Shown: positions 36,900 to 47,839, numbered from the stretch's first letter. The stretch is DNA of 64,000 bases from Phocaeicola abscessus CCUG 55929 (GCF_000312445.1 NZ_HE997185.1:177986-241985); one strand, 5' to 3'. Program-made: numbers and translations. The notes: generated by a model from the letters alone, not told the origin.

Positions 36900-36919
36900 A
36901 TAATTATAGCGATGAAAAA
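36889..36919 (+). repeat. left copy of a perfect 31-bp direct repeat
   Basis: Identical over 31 bp to 37305-37335. It covers the end of the preceding short frame, the gap AATAATTATAGCG and the first codons (ATGAAAAA) of the small lipoprotein gene. Confidence 0.9.
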
Positions 36920-37319
36920 AAATCTAATGACGATTACTATCCTCCTTTTGCTAATGGCAAGCATAAGGTGCAGCGATAATGACTACATTCCTCCTCCCAA
37001 TCCTAAAGAAGCCATTCTTGGGAAGTGGATACTTATTAAACGTGGAGATTCTCCGTGGATACCTCAAGGCTATAACGAATTCCTACCGAATGGGGTTTAC
37101 AGATTCTATGATTTTAAGACCAAATCCATAGTATATTCTCAATATATAATTACTGACAACGATATATTGCACGTAGTTCTTGACAACATCGAAAATACTG
37201 TTGGCAAAGAATTTCTATCCGGTAATTCTTTTCTCTTTTTTTATAAAGATAAAATGAATATACATCCAAGCGATATGATGATAATTTCTATTGATCGTAC
37301 TTATAAACGAATTAAATAA
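36912..37319 (+). CDS. small lipoprotein of unknown function
   Basis: A 135-residue lipoprotein with a hydrophobic N-terminus and lipobox ASIRC (near residue 20). The mature part contains EAILGKWILIKRG near residue 33 and reads like a lipocalin-type or META-type small beta barrel (GKW motif, alternating strands, ending in a short basic tail). I cannot assign a function. It is more AT-rich than its neighbours. A perfect 31-bp direct repeat overlaps its start and its stop, so it forms a 416-bp repeat unit. Confidence 0.65.
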   Translation: MKKNLMTITILLLLMASIRCSDNDYIPPPNPKEAILGKWILIKRGDSPWIPQGYNEFLPNGVYRFYDFKTKSIVYSQYIITDNDILHVVLDNIENTVGKEFLSGNSFLFFYKDKMNIHPSDMMIISIDRTYKRIK

Positions 37320-37335
37320 TTATAGCGATGAAAAA
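37305..37335 (+). repeat. right copy of the 31-bp direct repeat
   Basis: Same 31 bp as at 36889-36919, 416 bp further on. It ends with the first codons of a second, truncated frame at 37328. Confidence 0.9.
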
Positions 37336-37465
37336 GAGACTTTTACTTACAATGGCAAACCTGCTTAATACGCTGAAAAAAGCGTATCAACAGACAGAGA
37401 GTTGTCGAACCGATACCTCTCTGTCTGTATTCTCGCATCGGTATCAAAAACCGCCGTCGGTTTGA
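37328..37465 (+). pseudogene. truncated second copy of the small-lipoprotein start
   Basis: The repeated leader gives a fresh ATGAAAAAG and a short hydrophobic start, but the frame runs on through a terminator hairpin and ends at 37465 inside the 3' end of the convergent DUF6261 gene. I read it as the stump of a further tandem gene lost by recombination or deletion. Confidence 0.45.
37390..37428 (+). terminator. terminator of the small-lipoprotein locus
   Basis: Arms ACAGACAGAGAG and CTCTCTGTCTGT pair perfectly over 12 bases with a loop of about 15. It lies just before the stop of the convergent DUF6261 gene and may serve both strands. Confidence 0.8.
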
Positions 37466-38241
37466 TCCCCCTTCGTACTGCCTTCCTCCGGCACCTCCTT
37501 ATCGTCCCGTTTCTTCTGTCCCAGGCTCAGGTTGTAGGCGGTCTTCGCCTCGCCGATGAGCTGGTTCATGCGGAGGATGAGCGATTCGATCGCGGTTCGT
37601 ACCTCGGGTGTACCGAGCACGTAGCTGGCGAAGACGTAACAGCAGACCAGCTCGTAGGCAGCGTCGGTTCGGGGGCGGATTTCGCGCGCGGAGGGTAGCT
37701 TGCCTTCCACGCGGAGGGTCATGCGTTCCGTCTGCAAGTCTTGGTACTCCTTGTTCACCGTTTTCAGTCGGGCTACCGTGGGCGCCAGGCCCAATTTCTG
37801 CATGTCGGGCTTCGCCTCCGTTTTGTCCAGATCCTCCAAGAGTCCGATGACGTGCAGCGTTTCGGCGTCGCGCGCCTCGCTCTGCAAGCCTTTGTAGGGG
37901 TCGACGGCGTAGCCGATGCGTTCGGCGGCCTCTCTGGCCTCGTTATCGACGCTGTTGAGCCGTTCGTTGCTCACCGTGTTGAAGAGGTAGCTCAACAGTT
38001 GGTCGCGCTCCTCGTCTTTTTCCTGCATTCGTTTGGAGAGGATGCTCGCGGTGGCTTCCCGGTTGATGGAGACTTCGATGTCGATGTACTCGCGCCATTC
38101 TTTCAGCAGCGCGTCGCTGAGATGCAGGGTGGCAAGCTCTTCGCCCGCGATGAGGGCGTGCATGCGGTTGTGGAACTGTGCGTGCAGCGCATTGGGATAC
38201 TTGCTGCAATTCTTTCCCTCGATTTTCAATAGTTTTTCCAT
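37444..38241 (-). CDS. DUF6261-like family protein
   Basis: A 265-residue, mostly helical protein of the Bacteroidales family that I remember as DUF6261. Landmarks are NALHAQFHNRMHALIAGE near residue 17, EWREYIDIEVSINREATASILSKRMQEKDEERDQLLSYLF, AEAAERIGY-like AAERIGYAVDPYKGLQSEARDAET, and the closing IRPRTDAAYELVCCYVFASYVLG. No signal peptide or membrane segment; the last 30 residues are acidic and low-complexity. The start was set at 38241, after which the family's N-terminus begins. No function is known to me. It is preceded by the large 41-bp tandem array at 38313. Confidence 0.75.
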   Translation of the reverse strand: MEKLLKIEGKNCSKYPNALHAQFHNRMHALIAGEELATLHLSDALLKEWREYIDIEVSINREATASILSKRMQEKDEERDQLLSYLFNTVSNERLNSVDNEAREAAERIGYAVDPYKGLQSEARDAETLHVIGLLEDLDKTEAKPDMQKLGLAPTVARLKTVNKEYQDLQTERMTLRVEGKLPSAREIRPRTDAAYELVCCYVFASYVLGTPEVRTAIESLILRMNQLIGEAKTAYNLSLGQKKRDDKEVPEEGSTKGDQTDGGF

Positions 38242-38312
38242 GACAATTGTTTCTAAATAGTTTATAATGACCGGCGTGCGGTACACCGGTAGTCAAAGTC
38301 CATTTTTGATTC

Positions 38313-38763
38313 TGCCGCACGAAGCGACGGGAATGAAAATCCGTTTTCGCCGCCGCCGCTTCGGTTGCAGGGAGTTAAAATCTATTTTTAGTCGTTGCAA
38401 CGTATGCGGCACGTATACAAATCCGTTTTTACCGTTTACGACGCATGCGAAAGGTATAGATATCCGTTTTGGCTGCTTACAACGTATGCGACAGGTATAC
38501 AAATTCATTTCAACTGCTTGCAACGTATGCGGCACGTATACAAATCCGTTTTTACCGTTTGCGACGCATGCGAAAGGTATAGATATCCGTTTTGGCTGCT
38601 TACAACGTATGCGACATGTATACAAATTCATTTCAACTGCTTGCAACGCATGCGGCATGCATACAAATCCGTTTCTACTCTCTGCAACCGAAGCGGCAAG
38701 ACTGGAAATCTTTTTTCACCTCGTGCAACCGACCCGCCGGAGGTAAAACTCCTCGCTCCTTTC
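38313..38763. repeat. 41-bp-period tandem repeat array, about eleven units
   Basis: Units start every 41 bp at 38313, 38354, 38395, 38436, 38477, 38518, 38559, 38600, 38641, 38682 and 38723. The core is TGCRACGYATGCG followed by GTATA and AAATCCGTTTTTA-like sequence. Three successive types form a 123-bp higher-order unit: 38395-38517 and 38518-38640 are nearly identical. The outer units are more degraded. The first end carries CCGCTTCGGTTGCA (38357-38370) and the other end its reverse complement TGCAACCGAAGCGG (38683-38696). There are no spacers, so it is not a CRISPR array. Confidence 0.93.
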
Positions 38764-38841
38764 CGCCGGCCGGTCGGACAGGAATCGAGCGATCGGCGCA
38801 CCCGTTCGCCGAGCTTTTCCGGCGGCACGATACAAAGCTAA

Positions 38842-39459
38842 TCATTTTTCCGTTTCTCCCTTCAAGGTCGGGAGACAAATATTGTATCGCACGGCTATGA
38901 CCCGAGTCAGGAAGACCGAACCTCCGGCTACGATCTGGCATGCCGTATGCCCGACTCCCAACGCCTGGAGCATCCAATACACCAACCCGCCGAGCACGCA
39001 GGCCACCGCATAGATCTCTTTTCGGAAGATCAGGGGAATCTCGTTGATGCACACGTCGCGAATCACGCCCCCCGCTGCACCCGTGATGCTTCCCATGATG
39101 ATGGCCACGTAAAAAGGAAATCCTTCCGAGAGGCTGCGCGTCACGCCTACGACGGTGAAGAGTGACAGGCCGATACTGTCGAAAAAGAAAATGGTGTTGT
39201 TCATCGTGATGACATACTTGCCGAAAGCGATGACCCAGAACAGCGCCAACGCCGTACAGATCAAATAGACGGGCGATTGCATCCAGGCCGGGGTAAGTCC
39301 CAGGAGGATGTCACGCAGTGTGCCGCCGCCGATAGCCGTGGCGAAACCCACTACGTAGGCCCCGAACCAGTCGAACCGCTTAGCCGACGCCAGGCGAATG
39401 CCGCTGATAGCGAAAGCGAACGTCCCCGCAAAATCCAATAGTTGTACGAACGATACCAT
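38842..39459 (-). CDS. TRIC-family (YadS-like) membrane channel protein
   Basis: A 205-residue membrane protein made of two similar halves of three helices each. Each half carries the family signature: AFAISGIRLASAKRFDWFGAYVVGFATAIGGGTLRDILLG near residue 16 and the second at GITGAAGGVIRDVCINEIPLIFRKEIYA near residue 110. Bacterial relatives belong to the trimeric intracellular cation channel family. The transported ion is not known. A TACATTTG minus-strand box at 39480-39487 lies directly upstream. Confidence 0.9.
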   Translation of the reverse strand: MVSFVQLLDFAGTFAFAISGIRLASAKRFDWFGAYVVGFATAIGGGTLRDILLGLTPAWMQSPVYLICTALALFWVIAFGKYVITMNNTIFFFDSIGLSLFTVVGVTRSLSEGFPFYVAIIMGSITGAAGGVIRDVCINEIPLIFRKEIYAVACVLGGLVYWMLQALGVGHTACQIVAGGSVFLTRVIAVRYNICLPTLKGETEK

Positions 39460-39479
39460 GCTGCCTCATTTTTCGAAAA

Positions 39480-39487
39480 CAAATGTA
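39480..39487 (-). promoter_or_regulatory. -7 box of the TRIC-family gene
   Basis: Reads TACATTTG on the minus strand, 21 bp before the start at 39459. Confidence 0.55.
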
Positions 39488-39510
39488 CGCAATTAATTCC
39501 AAGAAAAACG

Positions 39511-39518
39511 TATATTTG
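39511..39518 (+). promoter_or_regulatory. -7 box of the epimerase gene
   Basis: TATATTTG matches TAnnTTTG, 23 bp before the ATG at 39542. Confidence 0.6.
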
Positions 39519-39541
39519 CCCTATCGAAAACGTTAAATCGA

Positions 39542-40630
39542 ATGAAAATAACCATCATCGCCGGCGCACGGCCGAACTTCATGAAGATCGCTCCCCTGAT
39601 GCGCGCCATCCGGCATTCGAAAAATACAGGCAAGCGCATTTCCGCACGCCTCGTCTATACGGGCTCGGCCGACGACCCGAGTATAGAACCTTCGCTGTTC
39701 GACGATCTGGACATGCCGCAACCCGACGCATACCTGCGCGTGGACGAGACGGATTTTTTCAAACGGACGGCCGGCATCCTCACCGCTTTCGCCGTCGAGC
39801 TGAAACGACATCCCGCCCACGCGGTAATAGTGGTCGACGACTTCACGCCGACGATGGCCTGCTCGATCGTAGCCAAGAAAATGGGCGTCAAAGTCGTCCA
39901 CCTGGTAGCGGGTACCCGCTCTTTCGACACCGATGCGAAAGAAATAAACCGAATCGTCACCGACAGCCTGTCCGACATCCTCTTTACCGCAGGGATGGCG
40001 GCCAACCGCAACCTGTCGAACACGGGGACCGAACAGCGACGCGTGTACCTAGTAGGCAATATCCTGATCGATACGCTCCGATACAATCTGCCGCGCATGC
40101 AACGGCCCGTATCGTTCTCCATCCTCCACGTGAAGGATGGCGAATATGTACTCTTGACACTAAACCGGCGAGACCTCGTGCACGACGAGAGAAAACTCAG
40201 AAGCCTGATGGAAAGTATGCTGGCGAACACGTCTCTGCCCATCGTCGCCCCGCTGCACACCTACGTAAGAGATCGCCTCGAAGCGCTGCTGATCCGTTCC
40301 GACCGGCTACACCTCCTCCCTCCCCAGCCCTGCCTTTCGTTCGGATACATGGTGCGTCATGCGAAAGCCATCCTCACCGATTCGGGCAATATCGCCGAAG
40401 AGGCCACCTTCCTGCATATCCCCTGCATCACGCTCAATACGTATACCGAACATCCCGAAACGATTTCGAAAGGCACCAACTGCCTGGTGGGCGAAGATCC
40501 CGAGCAACTGAAAGAGGCGCTCGACAAACTGCACCGCGGCGCATGGCCCGAAGGACAATTGCCCGAACGTTGGGACGGCCATACGGCGGAACGGATCGTT
40601 ACGACCTTGCTGCACGAGTGCGGGGAGTAA
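39542..40630 (+). CDS. wecB: non-hydrolysing UDP-GlcNAc 2-epimerase
   Basis: A 362-residue enzyme that interconverts UDP-GlcNAc and UDP-ManNAc, a precursor of surface polysaccharides. It has the two-domain GT-B-like layout: IIAGARPNFMKIAPLMRAI at the start, HLVAGTRSFDTDAKEINRIVTDSLSDILFT near residue 120, GNILIDTL near residue 170, and LTDSGNIAEEATFLHIPCITLNTYTEHPETISKGTN near residue 280. It stands alone, convergent with the DUF3078 gene, and not in a polysaccharide cluster, so its pathway is open. Confidence 0.92.
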   Translation: MKITIIAGARPNFMKIAPLMRAIRHSKNTGKRISARLVYTGSADDPSIEPSLFDDLDMPQPDAYLRVDETDFFKRTAGILTAFAVELKRHPAHAVIVVDDFTPTMACSIVAKKMGVKVVHLVAGTRSFDTDAKEINRIVTDSLSDILFTAGMAANRNLSNTGTEQRRVYLVGNILIDTLRYNLPRMQRPVSFSILHVKDGEYVLLTLNRRDLVHDERKLRSLMESMLANTSLPIVAPLHTYVRDRLEALLIRSDRLHLLPPQPCLSFGYMVRHAKAILTDSGNIAEEATFLHIPCITLNTYTEHPETISKGTNCLVGEDPEQLKEALDKLHRGAWPEGQLPERWDGHTAERIVTTLLHECGE

Positions 40631-40637
40631 CTCCTCC

Positions 40638-42020
40638 TTACCACGTGTAATTCAGACCGAGGCTGAACAATTCCTGGAGTTGGAAGTAACTGTGCTTCCC
40701 TTGGGAGAGCACTACACCGTCGTCGAAACGAGGATTGACGAAAAGCTTCGCCGAGAGATACTTCGTAAGTTTGAAGTCGATGGTATTTTCCCAATTCGCA
40801 ATGATCTTCGCATAGGTGGTAAAGTATTCCAGGCGAGAAATCCAATTCACCGTCGGCGTAACCTGCCAGTTCAACTCTCCGATGAATTTCGAACCGAAGA
40901 GATTCGCCGTCTTATGTCCGCTTTCCACGTTAAAAGCCTCCGGTTTGACGATCTTGCGATTGCTGATGTACATAAATGTATAAGCCAGGGGAGAAGTCAA
41001 CAGCGAAAGCGTGTAATTCGCACCCGATCGTTTGTAATCCATACCGAGCGTCACATCGAATTCCGCCGGCGAGAGGAAATTCGAGATCATGAGGTTGGTA
41101 TTGGTGGTATAGTTGGCGAAGAATTGCGTTTTAAACTCGGCGGCAAGGGTGTAATACCAATATTTCCATGCCTGCACGCCTAATTTGCTGCTCATGCGCA
41201 ACAAATCCGTATTGGTTTTGTAGCTGTGGACAGTATCGGAAGGCGCGGTGATGAATCCTAATTTCGCTTCGAATTTATTGTCCCACTGCACCTTCTGTCG
41301 GTCGTTGTAATTCGCCTCGAGCGTCAAGCCCGACAGCAGAGAGACGGTACTTTCACCGCCTTTATACCAGTTGCCTGAGATATAGTTTTGCGAGAACTGC
41401 GCATAACCGTTGCCTTTCTTTGTCCAAAAATTCGGGCGGATGACGACCAGTTCCTTTTCCGTCTTTACATTTCTGACGCTTTCCTTCGGTTCTACGTAAT
41501 CCATCACTTGTTCGTTGCGGGGTATACTGACCTTCTTCTCCTCGTCCAAGGGTTTGGCGTCAGCCAAATAGAGCTCGTTCCCCTTTACCCGGTCGGGATA
41601 TTGCAGGTAATAGTTCAAAAGGATCCGGTTTACCCATCGGTCGACCTGTTTCTTCTTCTTCCCGTTCGGCCATTCGGAGAGACCGATCGAATCGGGTCGC
41701 GCATGATACAGGCTGTCGGCCGCCCTGTTCCTGGGAAAGAGCTCGCCGGGACACCAGTCGATGGCATACGCCTGCTGCGTCACGCCGAAATAAAAGGTGG
41801 GCGGAACGAAGAGTTTGTAAAAATCGGGATTCGGCTTGAGTTTGGGCATCGGCACGTTCGGATCGTCCCACAGGCGGAAATAAGCGTGATAGGATGCGGA
41901 CAGGTTTCTTAACGAATCGGAATAAGCTTTCAATATATCTGCGGAAGATGAGGCGTTCTGAGCCGACAACGACGAGCAGACCATCATCCCTAACATGGAT
42001 ACGATCACATTCTTTCTCAT
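40638..42020 (-). CDS. DUF3078-like outer-membrane protein
   Basis: A 460-residue exported protein with a signal peptide (cut near SLSAQ, residue 21). Residues 60-190 form a helical and charged region, and the C-terminal half is a transmembrane barrel: ISGNWYKGGESTVSLLSGLTLEANYN, KYWYYTLAAEFKTQFFANY, and the final SLGLNYTW with a terminal aromatic. Proteins with this domain are found only in Bacteroidota as far as I recall and have no known function. It is convergent with wecB by 7 bp. A TACTTTTG box on the minus strand at 42052-42059 lies close upstream. Confidence 0.85.
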   Translation of the reverse strand: MRKNVIVSMLGMMVCSSLSAQNASSSADILKAYSDSLRNLSASYHAYFRLWDDPNVPMPKLKPNPDFYKLFVPPTFYFGVTQQAYAIDWCPGELFPRNRAADSLYHARPDSIGLSEWPNGKKKKQVDRWVNRILLNYYLQYPDRVKGNELYLADAKPLDEEKKVSIPRNEQVMDYVEPKESVRNVKTEKELVVIRPNFWTKKGNGYAQFSQNYISGNWYKGGESTVSLLSGLTLEANYNDRQKVQWDNKFEAKLGFITAPSDTVHSYKTNTDLLRMSSKLGVQAWKYWYYTLAAEFKTQFFANYTTNTNLMISNFLSPAEFDVTLGMDYKRSGANYTLSLLTSPLAYTFMYISNRKIVKPEAFNVESGHKTANLFGSKFIGELNWQVTPTVNWISRLEYFTTYAKIIANWENTIDFKLTKYLSAKLFVNPRFDDGVVLSQGKHSYFQLQELFSLGLNYTW

Positions 42021-42022
42021 AA

Positions 42023-43795
<1,773 letters not shown>

Positions 43796-43814
43796 TATTT
43801 TAACGAAAAAGTAA

Positions 43815-45689
43815 ATGGACAAAAATACACTCGTAGGATTCGTGCTGATCGGGGCAGTGCTGATCGGTTTCTCGATCTACAACAAACCGAGTAAAGAAGA
43901 TTTGGAAAGGGCACGACGCTATCAGGACTCCATACAGGCCATTCAAAAGGAAACCACCGCCCAACCGCAGTCGACGCCGACAGACTCTTCCGCCCGGTAC
44001 GAGGTTCGAACAGATTCTACCTCCGCTTTTTATCATGCCGCCCGTGGCGCAGAGCAAATCATTACGCTCGAAAACGAACTGGTTTCGGTGAAGTTGACCA
44101 ATAAGGGAGCGAGACTCTGCGAGGCCACGCTGAAAAAATACAAAGACCAGAAAGGCGAAGCGCTACAACTCTTCGACAAGGACGATATGCAGATGAACTT
44201 CGCTTTCGAAGGGAAAAACGAAAACATCCTGACCGACGATCTGTATTTCGAACCGATGAACCTGACGGACAGCACCGTCACCATGCGCTTGCCGACCGAT
44301 GGAGGCGGTTATTTCGACTTCGATTACCAATTACTGAAAGACGCCTACGTGGTGAACCTCCGCATTCAGGCCAGGGGATTGCAGAATTTCTTCCCCGCCG
44401 CACAAAAGTCGATCCATACCAGCTGGAAACAGAAGATCCGCCACTTGGAAAAAGGCTACAGCTTCGAGCAACGCTATACCGCCCTTACCTACAAACGGGC
44501 GGATCATGATTCGGACAAGCTGAGCGAAACGCGGGAGAGTAGCAAAACATTGACCGAACCGCTCGACTGGATCGCCTTCAAGGGACAGTTCTTCTCTACC
44601 ATTTGGATCGCCAACCAGAGTTTCAACGAGGTAAACCTACACTCGAAAGTCGAAACGGAAGGAAGCGAGTACATGAAAGATTACGCGGCCGATATGACCA
44701 CGTTCTTCGACCCCTCGGGGAAAGAACCGACCAACATGCAGCTGTATATCGGCCCCAACCAGTTCAACATCCTGAAAGCGACCAATCGACTCTGCACATC
44801 GGAAAAGAAGTTAGAACTGGAAGACCTCGTCTATTTGGGGTGGCCAATCATTCGCTGGATCAATCGCTGGTTCACCATTCCGCTGTTCGACTGGCTGTCC
44901 GGATGGGGTCTTTCGATGGGACTGGTATTGCTGTTGATGACGATTATCGTCAAAGTACTCGTCTATCCGGCCACCTACAAGTCGTACATCTCTTCGGCAA
45001 AAATGCGGGTGCTGAAACCGTATATGGACAAAATCAACGCGAAGTATCCTCACAAAGACGACGCCTTGAAAAAACAACAGGAGATGATGGCGCTCTACAA
45101 CCAATACGGCGTAAGCCCGATGGGCGGATGCTTGCCGACGATCATTCAGATGCCGGTCTTCATGGCTTTGTTTTTCTTTGTTCCGAATGCGATAGAGTTA
45201 CGGCAGCAAAGCTTCCTGTGGGCGAACGACCTTTCCGCTTACGACGACGTCATTCGCTGGGGAACGAACCTCCCGATCATCGGCGATCACTTGAGCATCT
45301 TCTGCATCCTGTTCTCCGCATCGAGCCTGCTCAATACGGTTATCTCCATGAAGATGCAGGATCCGATGAACCAGCAACAACAGATGCCTTTCATGAAATA
45401 CATGATGTATCTCATGCCGATCATGTTCTTCTTCATTTTCAACACGTACTCGTCCGGTTTGAACTATTACTATTTCATCTCTGGTTTGATCAGCATCCTG
45501 ACGATGGTCGTACTGCGCAAGACGACGAATGAAAAGAAACTCCTCGAAAGGTTGGAAGCCAACAAAACCAAAATCCAACAGAATAAATCGGCGAAAGGCA
45601 CGCGCGGCGGATTGATGGCCAAGTTGGAAGCGCTCCAGAAGGAACAGGCGCGCATCGAACAAGAAAGACAGAGGAAACTGAAAAAATAA
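43815..45689 (+). CDS. yidC: membrane protein insertase YidC
   Basis: A 624-residue inner-membrane protein that inserts and folds membrane proteins. An N-terminal membrane segment (residues 4-22) is followed by the periplasmic domain of Gram-negative YidC. The conserved core starts near residue 360: WGLSMGLVLLLMTIIVKVLVYPATYKSYISSAKMRVLKPYMDKINAKY, then GVSPMGGCLPTIIQMPVFMALFFFVPNAIELRQQSFLWANDLSAYD and two more helices. The tail is a basic coiled coil that can bind ribosomes. It is co-transcribed with pyrG and the peptidase gene downstream. Confidence 0.96.
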   Translation: MDKNTLVGFVLIGAVLIGFSIYNKPSKEDLERARRYQDSIQAIQKETTAQPQSTPTDSSARYEVRTDSTSAFYHAARGAEQIITLENELVSVKLTNKGARLCEATLKKYKDQKGEALQLFDKDDMQMNFAFEGKNENILTDDLYFEPMNLTDSTVTMRLPTDGGGYFDFDYQLLKDAYVVNLRIQARGLQNFFPAAQKSIHTSWKQKIRHLEKGYSFEQRYTALTYKRADHDSDKLSETRESSKTLTEPLDWIAFKGQFFSTIWIANQSFNEVNLHSKVETEGSEYMKDYAADMTTFFDPSGKEPTNMQLYIGPNQFNILKATNRLCTSEKKLELEDLVYLGWPIIRWINRWFTIPLFDWLSGWGLSMGLVLLLMTIIVKVLVYPATYKSYISSAKMRVLKPYMDKINAKYPHKDDALKKQQEMMALYNQYGVSPMGGCLPTIIQMPVFMALFFFVPNAIELRQQSFLWANDLSAYDDVIRWGTNLPIIGDHLSIFCILFSASSLLNTVISMKMQDPMNQQQQMPFMKYMMYLMPIMFFFIFNTYSSGLNYYYFISGLISILTMVVLRKTTNEKKLLERLEANKTKIQQNKSAKGTRGGLMAKLEALQKEQARIEQERQRKLKK

Positions 45690-45705
45690 TATCATTGTAA
45701 GACGT

Positions 45706-47826
45706 ATGAACAAAACATGTTTAGTCCTGATGACAGCAGCACTGTGTATGTCTTCCTGCAAACGGGAAGCGAAGCAAACGGAACAGATTCCGTTTATCGG
45801 CAAACAAGAAGTGAAGGTAACGAACGGGCGCATGACCCCCGAAACGCTTTGGGCGATGGGACGAATCGGCAGCGCCTCGGCCTCCGACGACGGTAAGAAA
45901 GTGGCCTATACCGTAGCCTATTACAGCGTTCCCGAAAACAAAAGCCATCGTGTGATCTATACGATGAACGCCGACGGCAGCGAAAACGCCATGCTCACTA
46001 AAACACCTTTCAACGAAGGCGATCCGCAATGGATTCGCCACGGAACGCAAATCGCCTTTCTCAGCAACGAGAGCGGAAGCAATCAAATCTGGACGATGAA
46101 CGCCGACGGCTCCGGCCGACGCAAGGTTTCGTCGTACGACGGCGACATCGAAGGCTTCACTGTCTCGCCGGACGGCAAAAAAGTATTGTTCATCGCCCAG
46201 ATAAGCAATGGGAAAAGCGCTGCCGACAAGTATCCGGATTTACCCAAGGCGACGGGTATGGTGATAGACGATCTCATGTTCAAACATTGGGACGAATACG
46301 TCCTGACCATCCCCCACCCTTTCGTAGCGGACTTCGACGGCGATCACCTCGGCGAAGCGTACGACATCTTGGAAGGCGAACCCTACGAAAGTCCAATGAA
46401 ACCCTTCGGAGGCATGGAGCAACTCGCCTGGAGCCCGGATTCCAAATACATCGCTTACACCTGTCGAAAGAAAGTGGGCAAAGCCTATGCGCTGTCTACC
46501 GACTCGGATATTTACCTTTACGAACTGGAAAGCCGACAGACTGTCAACCTCTGCAAACAGGAAGGCGATGCCGACCGAAACAGAGGTTACGACACCAATC
46601 CGAAGTTTAGCCCCGACGGGAAATACATCGCCTGGCAGAGTATGGAGCGCGACGGCTACGAAAGCGACCGCAACAGACTTTGCGTGTACGATCGGGCTTC
46701 GAAGACGAAAACGTACGTCACGGAAACGTTCGCAAGTAACGTGGACGACTTCTGTTGGAACAGCGACTCGCAAAGTTTCTACTTCGCAGGGGTATGGCAC
46801 GGTACGACCATGATTTACAGCACCAATTTAAAAGGGGATGTAAAAAAACTGACCGAGGGTTGTTTCGATTACGTTTCCGTAACCTTGTTGGGCGACAAAA
46901 TCTTGACGAAACGCCACTCCATGAGTGCAGCCGACGAACTGTACGCCCTCGCTCCTGCCGACGGAACCGTGGTTCCCTTGACTCACGAGAACGATGCGAT
47001 CTTCAATCAGCTGGCCTTGGGGAAAGTAGAGGAACGCTGGATTCGGACAACCGACGGCAAAACGATGCTGGCATGGGTGATCTATCCGTCCCGCTTCGAC
47101 CCGAACAGGCAATATCCGGCGCTTCTCTTCTGCGAAGGCGGCCCGCAAAGTCCGGTAAGCCAGTTCTGGAGCTATCGATGGAATTTCCAGATGATGGCTG
47201 CCAACGATTACCTCATCATCGCGCCCAACCGGCGCGGCCTTCCGGGATTCGGCATGGAGTGGCTGGAAGAAATCAGCGGAGATTATGCCGGGCAATGCAT
47301 GAAAGATTACCTGTCGGCGATTGACGATATAGCCCAAGAACCTTACGTGGATGCCGATCGCTTGGGCTGCATCGGGGCGAGCTTCGGAGGGTATTCCGTG
47401 TACTGGCTGGCGGGCAATCATCGCAAGCGTTTCAAAGCCTTCATCGCCCACGACGGCATCTTCAACGTCGAACAACAATATTTGGAAACCGAAGAACTCT
47501 GGTTTACGAAATGGGATTTGGGCGGCCCGTATTGGGAACGCCACAATGCCGTAGCTCAAAAGAGCGTAGCCACCTCTCCGCATCGATACATCGAGAATTG
47601 GGATACGCCTATCCTTTGCATTCACGGTGACAAAGACTATCGCATTCTATCGTCGCAGGGGCAAGCGGCGTTTCAAGCAGCAGTGCTGCGCGGTGTTCCT
47701 GCCGAACTGCTGCTCTACCCCGACGAAAATCACTGGGTGCTGAAACCGCAGAACGGAATCCTATGGCAACGTACGTTTTTCGCGTGGCTGGACAAATGGT
47801 TGAAAAACAACCCACCGCAAAATTAG
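45706..47826 (+). CDS. S9-family prolyl-oligopeptidase-type peptidase, DPP5-like
   Basis: A 706-residue exported peptidase; the N-terminus is hydrophobic with a Cys in MSSC that may act as a lipobox. Residues 60-430 are a WD40-like beta propeller. The hydrolase domain has the nucleophile Ser in GASFGGYSVYW near residue 564, Asp in HGDKDYRI and His in DENHWVLKP. This fits the dipeptidyl-peptidase 5 group known from Porphyromonas, which cleaves dipeptides for amino-acid nutrition. The specificity here is inferred. It ends the pyrG operon, 16 bp after yidC. Confidence 0.9.
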   Translation: MNKTCLVLMTAALCMSSCKREAKQTEQIPFIGKQEVKVTNGRMTPETLWAMGRIGSASASDDGKKVAYTVAYYSVPENKSHRVIYTMNADGSENAMLTKTPFNEGDPQWIRHGTQIAFLSNESGSNQIWTMNADGSGRRKVSSYDGDIEGFTVSPDGKKVLFIAQISNGKSAADKYPDLPKATGMVIDDLMFKHWDEYVLTIPHPFVADFDGDHLGEAYDILEGEPYESPMKPFGGMEQLAWSPDSKYIAYTCRKKVGKAYALSTDSDIYLYELESRQTVNLCKQEGDADRNRGYDTNPKFSPDGKYIAWQSMERDGYESDRNRLCVYDRASKTKTYVTETFASNVDDFCWNSDSQSFYFAGVWHGTTMIYSTNLKGDVKKLTEGCFDYVSVTLLGDKILTKRHSMSAADELYALAPADGTVVPLTHENDAIFNQLALGKVEERWIRTTDGKTMLAWVIYPSRFDPNRQYPALLFCEGGPQSPVSQFWSYRWNFQMMAANDYLIIAPNRRGLPGFGMEWLEEISGDYAGQCMKDYLSAIDDIAQEPYVDADRLGCIGASFGGYSVYWLAGNHRKRFKAFIAHDGIFNVEQQYLETEELWFTKWDLGGPYWERHNAVAQKSVATSPHRYIENWDTPILCIHGDKDYRILSSQGQAAFQAAVLRGVPAELLLYPDENHWVLKPQNGILWQRTFFAWLDKWLKNNPPQN

Positions 47827-47839
47827 AAAATAAAAGAAG

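Noticed and set aside
38313..38763. CRISPR array or a coding repeat protein
   Set aside because: No spacers between units. The long frames on both strands come from the period of 123 bp being divisible by three; they have no good start signal and the 41-bp unit itself is not a multiple of three.
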